NCBI GenBank assembly: GCA_018883245.1
Contig: VEQL01000017.1
Span: forward strand, 1-54,004
Direction: 5' to 3'
Source of the DNA: Chthoniobacterales bacterium
Lineage (GTDB): Bacteria; Verrucomicrobiota; Verrucomicrobiia; Chthoniobacterales; JACTMZ01
DNA length: 54,004 nt
Shown here: one piece after another, positions 10,901-17,892 of the stretch
Position numbering within the stretch: position 1 is the stretch's first letter
Layout: each line of letters opens with the position of its first letter
Notes under the pieces: model-generated
Told to the model about the DNA's origin: nothing
What the model saw: the letters and a program-made list of their open reading frames with translations, nothing else
Database searches by the model: none
Program-made: the position numbers and the translations under genes

Positions 10901-13364
10901 GGTCGAAATCCGCCGCCTCGTGGATGCCGCTCACGCCGGCATTGCGGGTGTAGTATTGCGAGCGCGCAGTGAGCGCGTAAGCCGCAGGTGCCCCGCCGGC
11001 GAGGATGCTGCTGGCATTCGCCGTGCCGAAATCCGTCGTGCGGAAGTTGATGCCCGGATAGTCCGCGATGTGCGCGTCGGACTCGACGTAAGCCGCCGTG
11101 CCGGGGCGTGCCACATTGTCGTCGGCCACGCCGGCGCGATCGACGCCGCTGTAGAGGATGGCACCCGCCCCGAGCCACGCGCTGCTCGAAGCTTCCGGGG
11201 CTGTTGAGGCTGTTGCCGCCACGCCGCCGGGCAAGGACGAACCCGCCATGAGGTAGGCTCCCTCGTCGAACGAAGTCGTGATGGTGTGCGCATACTTGGT
11301 GATATCGCCCGGGTTCTGACCCCACATGAGATAGAGCGGACCAACCGCCCCGCCATCACTCTCCCGCGCTTGGCCATTGGCCTGCAGTCCGCCGTCCCGC
11401 GTGACCCGCAAGACGGCACCGTCGGGTGTGAATTGCATCAGTCCAGTATCCGGCGCGTTGTCGCAGGCTGGTGAGACATCTCCTCTGTCGGCACATGCCC
11501 GATTGTAGGGAACAAGGAAAGCCCCCACCCCTGTCATCGAACTGGCCGCGGGCACAATCTTGTCAGCCGCGATGGTGATCGTGCCACCGCCGTAGTTGAT
11601 GTCCTGACTGAGATCCGTCGGCGCAGCATACGGCAAATGCGGATGGAATTTGTATCCGCCAAGCGTCAACTGGGCCGTCACGGTGCCATTGCCGTTGCCG
11701 TCACGGGCGATGGTCAAAGTTCCCCCGCTCACATTGTTGGCCCCGAGGTAAAGATGGTCGTTGGCCGCCTTCTTGGCCGCGGAGGGATTGATGAGTTTTG
11801 CGCTATCAGCCTCGAGCGACTCCACCTCGGCCAAACGCACTGGCGTGACGCTGGTGACAGCGGCCGTCATCTGCCCCGTCGATCCCGTCCAGTCGATGCC
11901 GCTGACCGCATACTCAACCGGTTTCGACTCCTCGGTCAGGCGGCCGGCGGGCAGACTGACCACACCGGACGGGTCGAGCGCTTGCGTCAAACCGACATTC
12001 GTCGTGCTGAGCGTCGAACCGAAGCGCATGGTATTCGCATTCGTCGTGCAGCTGACACCGGGCGGCAGAGTGACCGACATGGTTCCCGCCGCCAACCCGG
12101 AGGTGCTGAGTTGAAGATTCGCGCGCTCGAAGCCGATACCCTTCAATGAGTCCGTGTCGGACGCCGGACCAGTGACGTTGACCGTCGGGCTGCCGGCGAG
12201 CAGATAAGCGATGCCGTTCGTGGCAAGGGCCACGTTCAACGGGCCGCCGCCAAACGTGTAAGCATCCCCCTGCCCGACGATGCGCCCTGTTCCCGCAGCG
12301 AGCGTAAGCGTCGTGGACCGACGGGTGCCACTGATTCCGCCCGCCGACGGCGTGTTCGAAATGTCCGTGAACGTGGTCTGGATCGTGTTGAACCGCAGTT
12401 CCCCGTTGAAGTCGAGCAGCGTGGCGGCGCCCGTTGCGGCTCCATTGTAAACACTGATGTAGGTCTCGGAGCCGGGCACATCCATGAAAGCCACCGTGAC
12501 CGTCGCAGTGTAGGTGCGATTGACCGCATCAAGCTGGCCGGTCGGACGGATCTCGAGGTCGCCCAACGCCGAAGTCTTGGAATAAGGATCATCGGCAAAC
12601 AAAGCCTTGGCCAGCACATCGGCAACCGAACGATCGAAAGTCGAAGTCGCGAGAGGAATGACCGCATTGAGGTCGTCGCGCAGGACCACTGAGACCCGCA
12701 GGCTGACCGAGGCGGTGGCAGCACCGGGATCGTAGCGGTAGAGCTTCACCGTCGGCGTGATCTTGAAAGCGGATTCGGGCGCGGCGGCGTCGGCCGAGGA
12801 GACGCGGAAAGTTTGCGAGTAGGCACCGGTTTGCATGAGGGCCGAGACGCGCAGGGATGCGGCAGCGGTGTTCGCAAAATGAATGTAGCTGTTCCCGGTC
12901 GCTTGGGTGCCGGACTCACTCAGATCCGCGTGAATGGCATCGGTCACATCCCAGACCGAAAGCACCTTGAATTTGTAAACACGCGACGGATCGAGACGAT
13001 CGTAGGGCACGATGTCGGCATCGACGGTGACGCCCGCGGGCGTGCTTTTGACAAAAGCCTGCGTGACATCAACCGAGACGGTCTCGTTGGCTTTGGCCGT
13101 GCCGCCATCGAGGTAGATCCCGACGGGCGCCGGAAACGCCGAGTCATCGACCAATTGAAATGTCACCCGCAACGTGCGATTTCCCGTGATCGGCGAAGCA
13201 TAGGCAAATTGCGCTCTGGACCTGACCGAGCGCCTCGTCGCATCGCCCGCAATGACGTGGCCGGGGACGGTGTAATTCGGCGTGGTGACTGTCACCGCGG
13301 CACAGGCGCCGCAAATAAGGAGAGCGTTGAACGCTACGGTCGCGACGTTTTTTACGCTCGGCAT
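7962..13364 (-). CDS. Giant exported protein of unknown function, first gene of the operon
   Basis: An 1800-residue protein. I chose the ATG at 13364 because it opens a good signal peptide (MPSVKNVATVAFNALLICG, cleavage after ACA). An in-frame GTG at 13406 would add 14 charged residues in front. The N-terminal ~1100 residues are Gly/Ser/Thr/Ala-rich and beta-predicted. Residues ~1200-1520 are rich in Ala, Glu and Leu and look alpha-helical, possibly a coiled rod. The last ~280 residues alternate hydrophobic and polar residues with many glycines, like a large beta sheet or barrel, and contain a CPFC motif near the end. No known enzyme domain is recognised. The order beta / helical rod / beta suggests a surface or secretion-related structure. 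That is inference. Confidence 0.8.
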   Translation of the reverse strand: MPSVKNVATVAFNALLICGACAAVTVTTPNYTVPGHVIAGDATRRSVRSRAQFAYASPITGNRTLRVTFQLVDDSAFPAPVGIYLDGGTAKANETVSVDVTQAFVKSTPAGVTVDADIVPYDRLDPSRVYKFKVLSVWDVTDAIHADLSESGTQATGNSYIHFANTAAASLRVSALMQTGAYSQTFRVSSADAAAPESAFKITPTVKLYRYDPGAATASVSLRVSVVLRDDLNAVIPLATSTFDRSVADVLAKALFADDPYSKTSALGDLEIRPTGQLDAVNRTYTATVTVAFMDVPGSETYISVYNGAATGAATLLDFNGELRFNTIQTTFTDISNTPSAGGISGTRRSTTLTLAAGTGRIVGQGDAYTFGGGPLNVALATNGIAYLLAGSPTVNVTGPASDTDSLKGIGFERANLQLSTSGLAAGTMSVTLPPGVSCTTNANTMRFGSTLSTTNVGLTQALDPSGVVSLPAGRLTEESKPVEYAVSGIDWTGSTGQMTAAVTSVTPVRLAEVESLEADSAKLINPSAAKKAANDHLYLGANNVSGGTLTIARDGNGNGTVTAQLTLGGYKFHPHLPYAAPTDLSQDINYGGGTITIAADKIVPAASSMTGVGAFLVPYNRACADRGDVSPACDNAPDTGLMQFTPDGAVLRVTRDGGLQANGQARESDGGAVGPLYLMWGQNPGDITKYAHTITTSFDEGAYLMAGSSLPGGVAATASTAPEASSSAWLGAGAILYSGVDRAGVADDNVARPGTAAYVESDAHIADYPGINFRTTDFGTANASSILAGGAPAAYALTARSQYYTRNAGVSGIHEAADFDRLLQLYGAAPVGYPVKFTTFKFSYLDNFNEDSRTDGSITLPEPSDFTVDFSRLTLTCPGGLNEAQVDSSVPLLLKYWGDAPITPLSLRFHTADGCSPAGPAVLVMGVQAECELFDKLLSGELGFRGSGQIAARADPQVAANGVPPFDSRLKVPSVGLPGPASKTYTFTPSQDAYFNAADADGAADTGYLNLAGTVDVPFFEDLKWHVQSGADYTEGLVPGLYEVAGGWESAGDTFFSNIFFDAENKGFGGASAEAYRQSLRDGGTYAVTARQDWLGITDAFHYDLQWNQGGRAFSSEDVTKDFFVVSLSHRAKYLCPDTAELTFGLSYDGLPQVNLSGLADSALDSGVGYTQNLIDAMGDVAAGALLGGLDAGKTLLSNEIEDLMAPVIDGPVMSEVDTLLDSLYGGAPGEPAAEISVANATAAVNSAIRNPGAVRAAINTAFTTVGDVNGTGTAVGVVNSSLTDIRGGVEKLTASNGLFQTAGIKKLVSSLVAREAPQFVSLVAGELAGAALDDVVNTPALDEIRSSLGGVNTLLAEIGDKVVNPTTGLKAQLNAKMSAEIVSLSDSIADAVDEELARFASAGNIDMAEVPRAELRARIRSIIADRLVSSETAGALQTQVRQYVQDAVTACTTQIDSGMQQVNGTLRDVIATRLAEVDQSINGSILGPMSDMLGTGRLSGYAHITGDSLTLLRVDGRFRFKVPDDLDLSAYLQIKQLTSDNAGGCVPAGQTANEVLIGAERVPLEWISPNLKANVGVKFTLMDGDPIGLGGFFDMTGGPLTFEAFTINDMNAALAFGAIDGDPWAAENYLAASADLQIESWGMAGGVFFGRSCSLDPIALIDPEVAGVLGNPPFTGAYLYGEARLPVNELIGIPSSCMLHIGIGAGNGVFYFAEGPTFGGKLVGEVSGEALCLVSISGRMSLVGSKQGLDLTGPMRFAGKGTLKGKAGACPFCVRFKKSVGIKFNVSGGDISSPDISY

Positions 13365-13501
13365 AAGGGGGAAAGTGCGTTTCGGGGCGCGTCTCACCCG
13401 AAACACAAGGCCGACGACAATTGATAAATACGCAGCTAATGTGAATGCGCAACAAGTTTTTTGCGGTCAACAGGATATTGGTATAGCGTGTCGCTCGGGC
13501 C
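13365..13501. promoter_or_regulatory. Divergent promoter region between giant-protein operon and DUF1573 gene
   Basis: This 137-base gap separates two divergent signal-peptide genes and is clearly more A+T-rich (especially 13430-13490) than its surroundings. Rightward, a TTGCGG-like box at 13461 and TATAGC at 13482-13487 could form a weak promoter with a very short leader before the ATG at 13502. Leftward boxes are less clear. No Shine-Dalgarno sequence precedes either start. Boxes were judged by eye only. Confidence 0.4.
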
Positions 13502-14143
13502 ATGAGATCTACTGCTGCACTCGTCCTGATCTTGTCGCCAGTTGCGCCGTTATTTGCCCTGACGTGGGACCAGACCACCATCGAGCGTGACACCATGGGC
13601 GAGAAAGTAAACGCCGAGTTTCATTTTACCAACAAAGCAGCCGTTCCCGTCCGGATCCAAGCCGTGCAAACCTCCTGCGGTTGCACCGTGGCCGCCCCGC
13701 AGAAACGTGAATATGCCCCGGGCGAAAGCGGCACACTCCCCGTGACCCACGATCCGGAAGGACGCACCGGCGTCCGCGCCTACCGCATCACCGTCCGGAC
13801 CGACGAAGACGGCGCGAAGCCCGACGAACTCATCCTCAAAGTCAACATCGCCCGCCAAATCGAGGCCGGGGTGCGCGTGGCCGTGTGGGAGCAAGGCGAG
13901 GAACGCGCGGCCAAGAGTATCCCTTTCAAGATCGATGCGCGCTCACCGGTTGCGGTCACCGGCGCGCAACCGGAAAAAGACCTGGTGTCCGCCGAGGTCG
14001 TCGATGGCCCCGCGCCTGGCGAGGAATTTCTCAAGATCACTCCCAAGGAAGATGTCGCACCCGGTCAAACGCGCATTCGTCTCGTCACCGAACCTCCGTT
14101 GCATGATTCAGTGAGCGGACTCTTCTTCGCGGTCCTGCGCTGA
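13502..14143 (+). CDS. DUF1573 family exported protein
   Basis: A 213-residue protein with a signal peptide (MRSTAALVLILSPVAPLFA). The mature part carries the DUF1573 hallmark: an Ig-like/ASH-type beta domain with the sequence QTSCGCTVA (Cys59 and Cys61), preceded by the typical phrase on replacing strands (FHFTNKAAVPVRI). A second beta region fills residues ~115-210. DUF1573 proteins are common in Bacteroidetes, Planctomycetes and Verrucomicrobia, are exported, and have no established function. The gene converges on a membrane-anchored rhodanese and overlaps its 3' end by 36 bases, a pairing that suggests a shared link to periplasmic sulfur or thiol chemistry (inference). Confidence 0.9.
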   Translation: MRSTAALVLILSPVAPLFALTWDQTTIERDTMGEKVNAEFHFTNKAAVPVRIQAVQTSCGCTVAAPQKREYAPGESGTLPVTHDPEGRTGVRAYRITVRTDEDGAKPDELILKVNIARQIEAGVRVAVWEQGEERAAKSIPFKIDARSPVAVTGAQPEKDLVSAEVVDGPAPGEEFLKITPKEDVAPGQTRIRLVTEPPLHDSVSGLFFAVLR

Positions 14144-14590
14144 ACGCGTTCCCGCATCCCGCCCCGTCTGGTAGAGGTCTTTGAAGTAGTTTCCCGTAAG
14201 GACGCGCACGCCCTCCAGCCCGGCCTCCTCGCGCAGCCGCGTTGCCAGCTCCGCCGCGAGACTGCACGAAGGCGAACCGCAATAGGCAACCACAACGCTA
14301 TCCGGGGGCCATTCTTCCACGGCGAATCGCAGGTACTCCGAAGGAGCGTCCGCCGGCAGGGAATACGCCTTGGGAAGGTGGCCGTTAGCGAACCTTTTCT
14401 CGCTCCGCGCATCAACAAGCACCCATTCACCGGCCGTTACGCGAGGCTTTGTCTCCTCCCACTCGACAGTCTCAATTTCGCCTATAATCGAATGATTAGG
14501 AACAGACCAGTGCTTCCAGGCCAATCCAGCGCCAAGCGTAAGCAGGGCGAGCAGCAGAATGACGGGAGACCGGATTTTACGAGAAAACAT
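14108..14590 (-). CDS. Membrane-anchored rhodanese-like sulfurtransferase
   Basis: A 160-residue protein. Residues ~9-25 form one hydrophobic helix, an uncleaved anchor or signal peptide, so the rest should lie in the periplasm. Residues ~53-140 are a single rhodanese domain: WVLVDARSEKRFANGHLPKA is the conserved first half, and the active-site loop is YCGSPSCSLA with the likely catalytic cysteine at 104. Rhodaneses of this type move sulfane sulfur or act as persulfide carriers. The extra cysteine at 109 in the loop is notable. The gene faces the DUF1573 gene and their ends overlap by 36 bases. Confidence 0.9.
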   Translation of the reverse strand: MFSRKIRSPVILLLALLTLGAGLAWKHWSVPNHSIIGEIETVEWEETKPRVTAGEWVLVDARSEKRFANGHLPKAYSLPADAPSEYLRFAVEEWPPDSVVVAYCGSPSCSLAAELATRLREEAGLEGVRVLTGNYFKDLYQTGRDAGTRSAQDREEESAH

Positions 14591-14691
14591 AGAATGCTAG
14601 ACTCTTTTCCCCTGTTCGCACCCAACGAATGCTGAGGCAACACAAAAACGGACCAACCCTCCCGGATTGGCCCGTTGATTGAGCAGCAGTC

Positions 14692-14985
14692 TCAATCCTC
14701 GTAACTCCCGCCCCGCCCGAGCTTGGTCTTCACGCTCGCGCTCACCGGCACAACCTTGTCGATCTCAAGGTTTTGCTCGGCTGTGAACAGCGTGTGACGC
14801 GCCGTGTGGAAGTCCTTGGTGGGCTTGAACACGGCCTTGGCGGAGAGCGCGGCCCCTGCCCCGTGGCGGGCGAATAGGTCCTGCAACTCGCCGATAATCG
14901 ACTCCACGGCCGACTCCGGAATCATGTCGCCCTTGATCTTCAGCTCAAAGGACTGCCTGAAGAACTGCGCGCCTTTCTCCCCCAC
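14692..14985 (-). CDS. Conserved small protein, 97 residues, GTG start
   Basis: Not recognised. The frame starts at a GTG (14985); no in-frame ATG lies just upstream. The product is mixed alpha/beta: residues ~10-20 (SFELKIKG) and ~66-90 (LEIDKVVPVSASVKTKLG) look like strands around two helices (ESIIGELQDLFARHG). It has no signal peptide or membrane segment. Evidence that it is a real gene is the decayed homologue at 53260-53460, where the same C-terminal sequence (IDKVVPVS..VRTKL..GG.YE) is still readable although a stop codon interrupts it. A GATTGAG/CTCAATC inverted repeat covers its stop codon. Confidence 0.65.
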   Translation of the reverse strand: MGEKGAQFFRQSFELKIKGDMIPESAVESIIGELQDLFARHGAGAALSAKAVFKPTKDFHTARHTLFTAEQNLEIDKVVPVSASVKTKLGRGGSYED

Positions 14986-15289
14986 GGCCCGAAGAATCGG
15001 CGCGTCGTGACTAGTGCTTTGTGGGTGTTGTTTTTCATCATGAAACGGATTGCAATCAAGTTGCTAGCGGGGGCCGCCCCATAACTTCCTGATTGTCAAA
15101 AATACGGGCTTCCCTTCGAATCCCGTGCGCGCTGCCACCCCTCCGCCGGACCGACCCGCCTGCGAACCCGCATAAATACTGGCTTCGCGGGCTTTTTCGT
15201 TTTTGGACCGAGTTGACATGAGTTGAAATTCGTTATGTCCCGTTTGTTGCAAACCGTTGCAAAAATTCAAAGAAATTTCGGGGGTGCAT

Positions 15290-15318
15290 CGGTGCACGTA
15301 GCTATTTCCCGTGCACCG
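15290..15318. repeat. Perfect 9-base inverted repeat
   Basis: The arms CGGTGCACG and CGTGCACCG are separated by 11 bases. A third GGTGCA copy lies just upstream (15284-15289), giving GGTGCA-TC-GGTGCA. It sits in non-coding DNA about 300 bases before the hydrolase start. It could be a repressor site or an RNA hairpin. There is no T-run, so it is not a classical terminator. Confidence 0.55.
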
Positions 15319-15414
15319 CGGCGTCGTCGCTTTTGCAACAATTCACCAGAGTAAACGCGTCCTCAGGAACTCCTGCGTGCATTTAGCGCCGCACGTTCGC
15401 TACAGCAGGGTCCT

Positions 15415-15541
15415 AAACCAAGGCGGAATCGTATTTGCTGCAGAGCCTGCTTACACCGCGCCGACCCCGGCACCACCAACACCCCTGCCCCGCCCCGACC
15501 GGCGTTCTGAGAGGTCGTAAAGCCGCTGCCAAGGCCTGCGA
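15415..15541 (-). pseudogene. Fragment of the 19-residue-repeat protein gene (3' end only)
   Basis: Translated leftward, the segment reads GSGFTTSQNAGRGGAGVLVV and PGSARC, nearly identical to the C-terminus of the intact protein encoded at 17893-18387 (SGFTTSQSSGRGGAGVLVV, PGSVRC). The original stop codon is lost, and the rest of the gene upstream is absent. Similarity continues 3' into the spacer that lies between the intact repeat gene and the beta-lactamase-like gene. It is the right-hand remnant of the older copy of the duplicated block. Confidence 0.85.
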
Positions 15542-15606
15542 TCGTCGCCGCGGCATGAGAAGACAAGAACTTGCCTTCGCGCTCGCCTTGCGAAACAAGC
15601 ACCCAG

Positions 15607-16725
15607 ATGCATGCCCTGCTTTTGCGCCCTTTGATCCACGTGGCCATGTCGACCGCGGTGGCTTGCGTGATGATTGGTTGCGAGCAAAAGGACAGTGCCC
15701 GACGCGTCGGTCCTGAGGAGGGTTTTGTCCGCGTCGCGGAAAACGTGGATTTGCACTACCGCGACTGGGGCGGCGACGGTCCGCCGATTGTGCTGCTGAG
15801 CGGCCTGGGCAATACGGCAGCGATTTTCGACGATCTGGCACCGCAGCTGACGAATGCTCACCGGGTCATCGGACTGACCCGCCGCGGGTACGGCGGTTCA
15901 ACCGTGACGGCAGAAGGCTACGATGTTGCTTCGCGCGTGGCGGATGATGCGGCAGCCATGCAGGCTCTCGGCATCAGGCGGGCACTGTTGGTTGGACACT
16001 CGATCGCGGGAGATGAGTTGACCGGTATCGTGCAGGCGCGACCCGATCTGGTTGCGGGTTTGGTTTACCTTGATGCGGCTTTCGACCGCACCGACCAGGC
16101 GGCCGATGCAACATTCGCTGGAGTGGTGCCACTTTTGCCGCAGCCAGAAGAAGTCGTCCGCTTCTCCAGCGACGAAGCGGAGGTGGCATCAGGAGAATTG
16201 AAGCTGAAAAGCTTCGCTGCCGCCCGACGCTTGATCGAAGCAGAGCAGGGAGCGCCGGTGCCCGCCAGCGAGCTGCGCGCACAACTGTCGGTCGATCGGA
16301 ACGGCGTTTACCATTTCAAGGACACCTCCGCTCAAGAGAGGGCGATCCGCACCGGTTCCAGTCGCGTCAAGGCCGACTACCGGGGCATCGTCGTGCCGGT
16401 CACCGCGCTTTATGCCGATTGGGGCGACCCGGCGGCGGCGTTTCCCATCACAGCCTTGGCAGGAGCGGAAGCGCGGGAGACCTTGCGCCACCATGCGACC
16501 AAGATGGCTACATGGGCCGAGCAAGCTGGCCTAAAACAAGTGCGCAGCCAAGTGCCAGCCATTGTGGAAGTCGTCCCCGGGGCACCACACTACATCTTCC
16601 TCAAAGAACCGGCATTGGTCAGCCGGCATATTCTCGAAACCGCGGCCCGCGCCGCGTGGCAGAACAACCTAGACGCAACGCCGCAAGAGGCAGGCACCGA
16701 GACCAGCCGCGGCCAAGGCCAGTAA
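15607..16725 (+). CDS. Alpha/beta-hydrolase fold lipoprotein
   Basis: A 372-residue protein. I chose the ATG at 15607 because it opens a lipoprotein-like signal (RPLIHVAMSTAVACVMIGC, Cys25). A longer frame from 15571 would place charged residues in front of it. The alpha/beta hydrolase core follows: an oxyanion-region LLSGLGNT (~64-70), RRGYGGST (~92-99), and the nucleophile elbow VGHSIAG with Ser132. A late histidine (GAPHYIF, ~residue 340) fits the triad. Substrate unknown. The gene converges on the beta-lactamase-like gene and the two coding regions overlap by 57 bases. A partial second copy lies at the left edge of the window. Confidence 0.85.
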   Translation: MHALLLRPLIHVAMSTAVACVMIGCEQKDSARRVGPEEGFVRVAENVDLHYRDWGGDGPPIVLLSGLGNTAAIFDDLAPQLTNAHRVIGLTRRGYGGSTVTAEGYDVASRVADDAAAMQALGIRRALLVGHSIAGDELTGIVQARPDLVAGLVYLDAAFDRTDQAADATFAGVVPLLPQPEEVVRFSSDEAEVASGELKLKSFAAARRLIEAEQGAPVPASELRAQLSVDRNGVYHFKDTSAQERAIRTGSSRVKADYRGIVVPVTALYADWGDPAAAFPITALAGAEARETLRHHATKMATWAEQAGLKQVRSQVPAIVEVVPGAPHYIFLKEPALVSRHILETAARAAWQNNLDATPQEAGTETSRGQGQ

Positions 16726-17120
16726 CGAATACGTCGACGGCTCTGGCACGAGCAGGGGCCTGATTTGCGAGGCCACCTCGTCGGGGAAGTGATAGCCGTC
16801 GGTAGAATACGAATTGGCGAGGACGACCATCGTCTGGTCCAGCGCCGGATCATAAAGGGCAATCGTTTGGTAGCCGGGCGGATAGCTGCCGTTGTGCCCA
16901 ACCCAACCCTCGGCATCCATGACACCAAAACCGTAGCCGAAGCCCTCGGCGAGCGGGACCAGATCAAGACGCTCGCTCTGACTTTGGGCAGACACCAAGT
17001 CGCCGCGTCCCACCGCCTCGATCCAAACCCGCACGTCCTCCAAGGTTGAAACGATGCCCCCCGCCCCGCCGAAGATGGACGGGTGGCCGACTTCGGCTAA
17101 GGTTTGCGCTCCCGTGGCGG
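16623..17120. repeat. Right copy of the ~0.5 kb direct repeat (partner 1-498)
   Basis: It is the complete-context partner of the sequence at the left edge, in direct orientation about 16.6 kb away. It spans the last codons of the hydrolase gene and the C-terminal coding part of the serine hydrolase. Homologous recombination between the two copies would delete, or tandemly duplicate, the intervening 16.6 kb. Confidence 0.9.
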
Positions 17121-17817
17121 AATCAACCAGGTAACCGCGCGCGTAGGGATCCGGCAGGTCCGCGGTCGCAGGGTAAGCGGTCTGAGTCAGGGACAGCGGT
17201 GTGGTGAACGCCGTCTGGAATTCCTGAGACAGACTGTTGCCCGTCACCTGCTCGATGACCATTTGCAGCAGCACGGTGTGCGTGTTCGAATACTCCCAGG
17301 TTGCTCCCGGGGCGAAATTGGGTCCCTTCTCATTGGCCCGTTCCACCAACTCCAAGGGGCTCCAGACCCTGAGGGGAGCGGCCGTGACCGCCGCAATGAA
17401 GTCGGGGTCGCGGGAGTAATCGAAAAATCCCGCGGTCATGTTGCCGAGCTGTCGCAGGGTCGCCGTGCCGTTAAGCAAACCCGAGCCTGGCAGATTCACG
17501 TAAGCGCTGATCGGATCGTCGAGCGAGAGCCGCCCAGAATCCGCCAATTGAAGCACCCGTGTCGTGGTAAACGTCTTGGTGATGCTCGCGATGCGAAAAT
17601 GGTCTGCGACCGTCATCGGCACACCGCCCCCGATGTCGGAGAAACCGCGCGCAAACACCGTAACCGGTTGACCTCCGCGCCAAACTCCGACAACGGCACC
17701 CGCCACGCTATTGGCTGCCATCTCCGCCTCGACGATGGACTGGATGTCGGAGGCCAGGTCCGCGCGGATCGGAGTTAAGGCAACGATAAGGGCCAGTAAT
17801 ACGAAGACTGCTTTCAT
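16669..17817 (-). CDS. Beta-lactamase family (class C/PBP-like) serine hydrolase with PEP-CTERM anchor
   Basis: A 382-residue protein. The ATG at 17817 begins a standard signal peptide (MKAVFVLLALIVALTPIRA); a longer frame from 17868 exists. Beta-lactamase/D-alanyl-D-alanine carboxypeptidase motifs are present: SITK (Ser78, Lys81), YSN (176-178) and a HNG segment replacing the KTG box (~293). The last ~26 residues form a PEP-CTERM sorting signal (VPEPSTYS, hydrophobic helix, RRCV), which in exosortase-bearing bacteria is cleaved at the outer surface. Class C-like families include esterases and peptidases as well as true beta-lactamases, so resistance should not be assumed. A truncated copy lies at 47-498. 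Confidence 0.9.
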   Translation of the reverse strand: MKAVFVLLALIVALTPIRADLASDIQSIVEAEMAANSVAGAVVGVWRGGQPVTVFARGFSDIGGGVPMTVADHFRIASITKTFTTTRVLQLADSGRLSLDDPISAYVNLPGSGLLNGTATLRQLGNMTAGFFDYSRDPDFIAAVTAAPLRVWSPLELVERANEKGPNFAPGATWEYSNTHTVLLQMVIEQVTGNSLSQEFQTAFTTPLSLTQTAYPATADLPDPYARGYLVDSATGAQTLAEVGHPSIFGGAGGIVSTLEDVRVWIEAVGRGDLVSAQSQSERLDLVPLAEGFGYGFGVMDAEGWVGHNGSYPPGYQTIALYDPALDQTMVVLANSYSTDGYHFPDEVASQIRPLLVPEPSTYSLLALAAAGLGACLLRRCV

Positions 17818-17892
17818 CAAGGCTAAGCGGCTGGCGCGAAAACTACGTTCGGCAGTGTGCTTTGCCAAGGCGGGACCAACTGCGGGCAGAGC

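Larger units (their letters stand above)
14986..15606. other. Gene-poor interval at the right end of the inserted segment
   Basis: No convincing intact gene lies here. The interval contains a perfect 9-base inverted repeat (15290-15318) and a fragment of the 19-residue-repeat protein gene (about 15415-15541). A leftward 77-codon frame at 15064-15297 exists but shows no recognisable domain. The right junction of the 14.9 kb insertion should lie at about 15395-15415, where similarity to the sequence around 17845 begins. Confidence 0.5.

Noticed and set aside
14684-14704. GATTGAG/CTCAATC hairpin as terminator of the 97-residue gene
   Set aside because: It includes the stop codon and has no following T-run; it is kept only as part of the repeated unit.
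15064-15297. 77-codon leftward frame with GRSGGGVAARTGFEGKPVF
   Set aside because: The text resembles tails read through a tRNA-linked attachment site, but no cloverleaf or acceptor stem can be folded around 15100-15180, and no domain is seen, so it was not called as a gene or an att site.
16669-17817. Antibiotic-resistance beta-lactamase
   Set aside because: SxxK and YSN are shared by peptidases and esterases of the family, the KTG box is replaced by HNG, and the PEP-CTERM anchor suggests a housekeeping surface enzyme.
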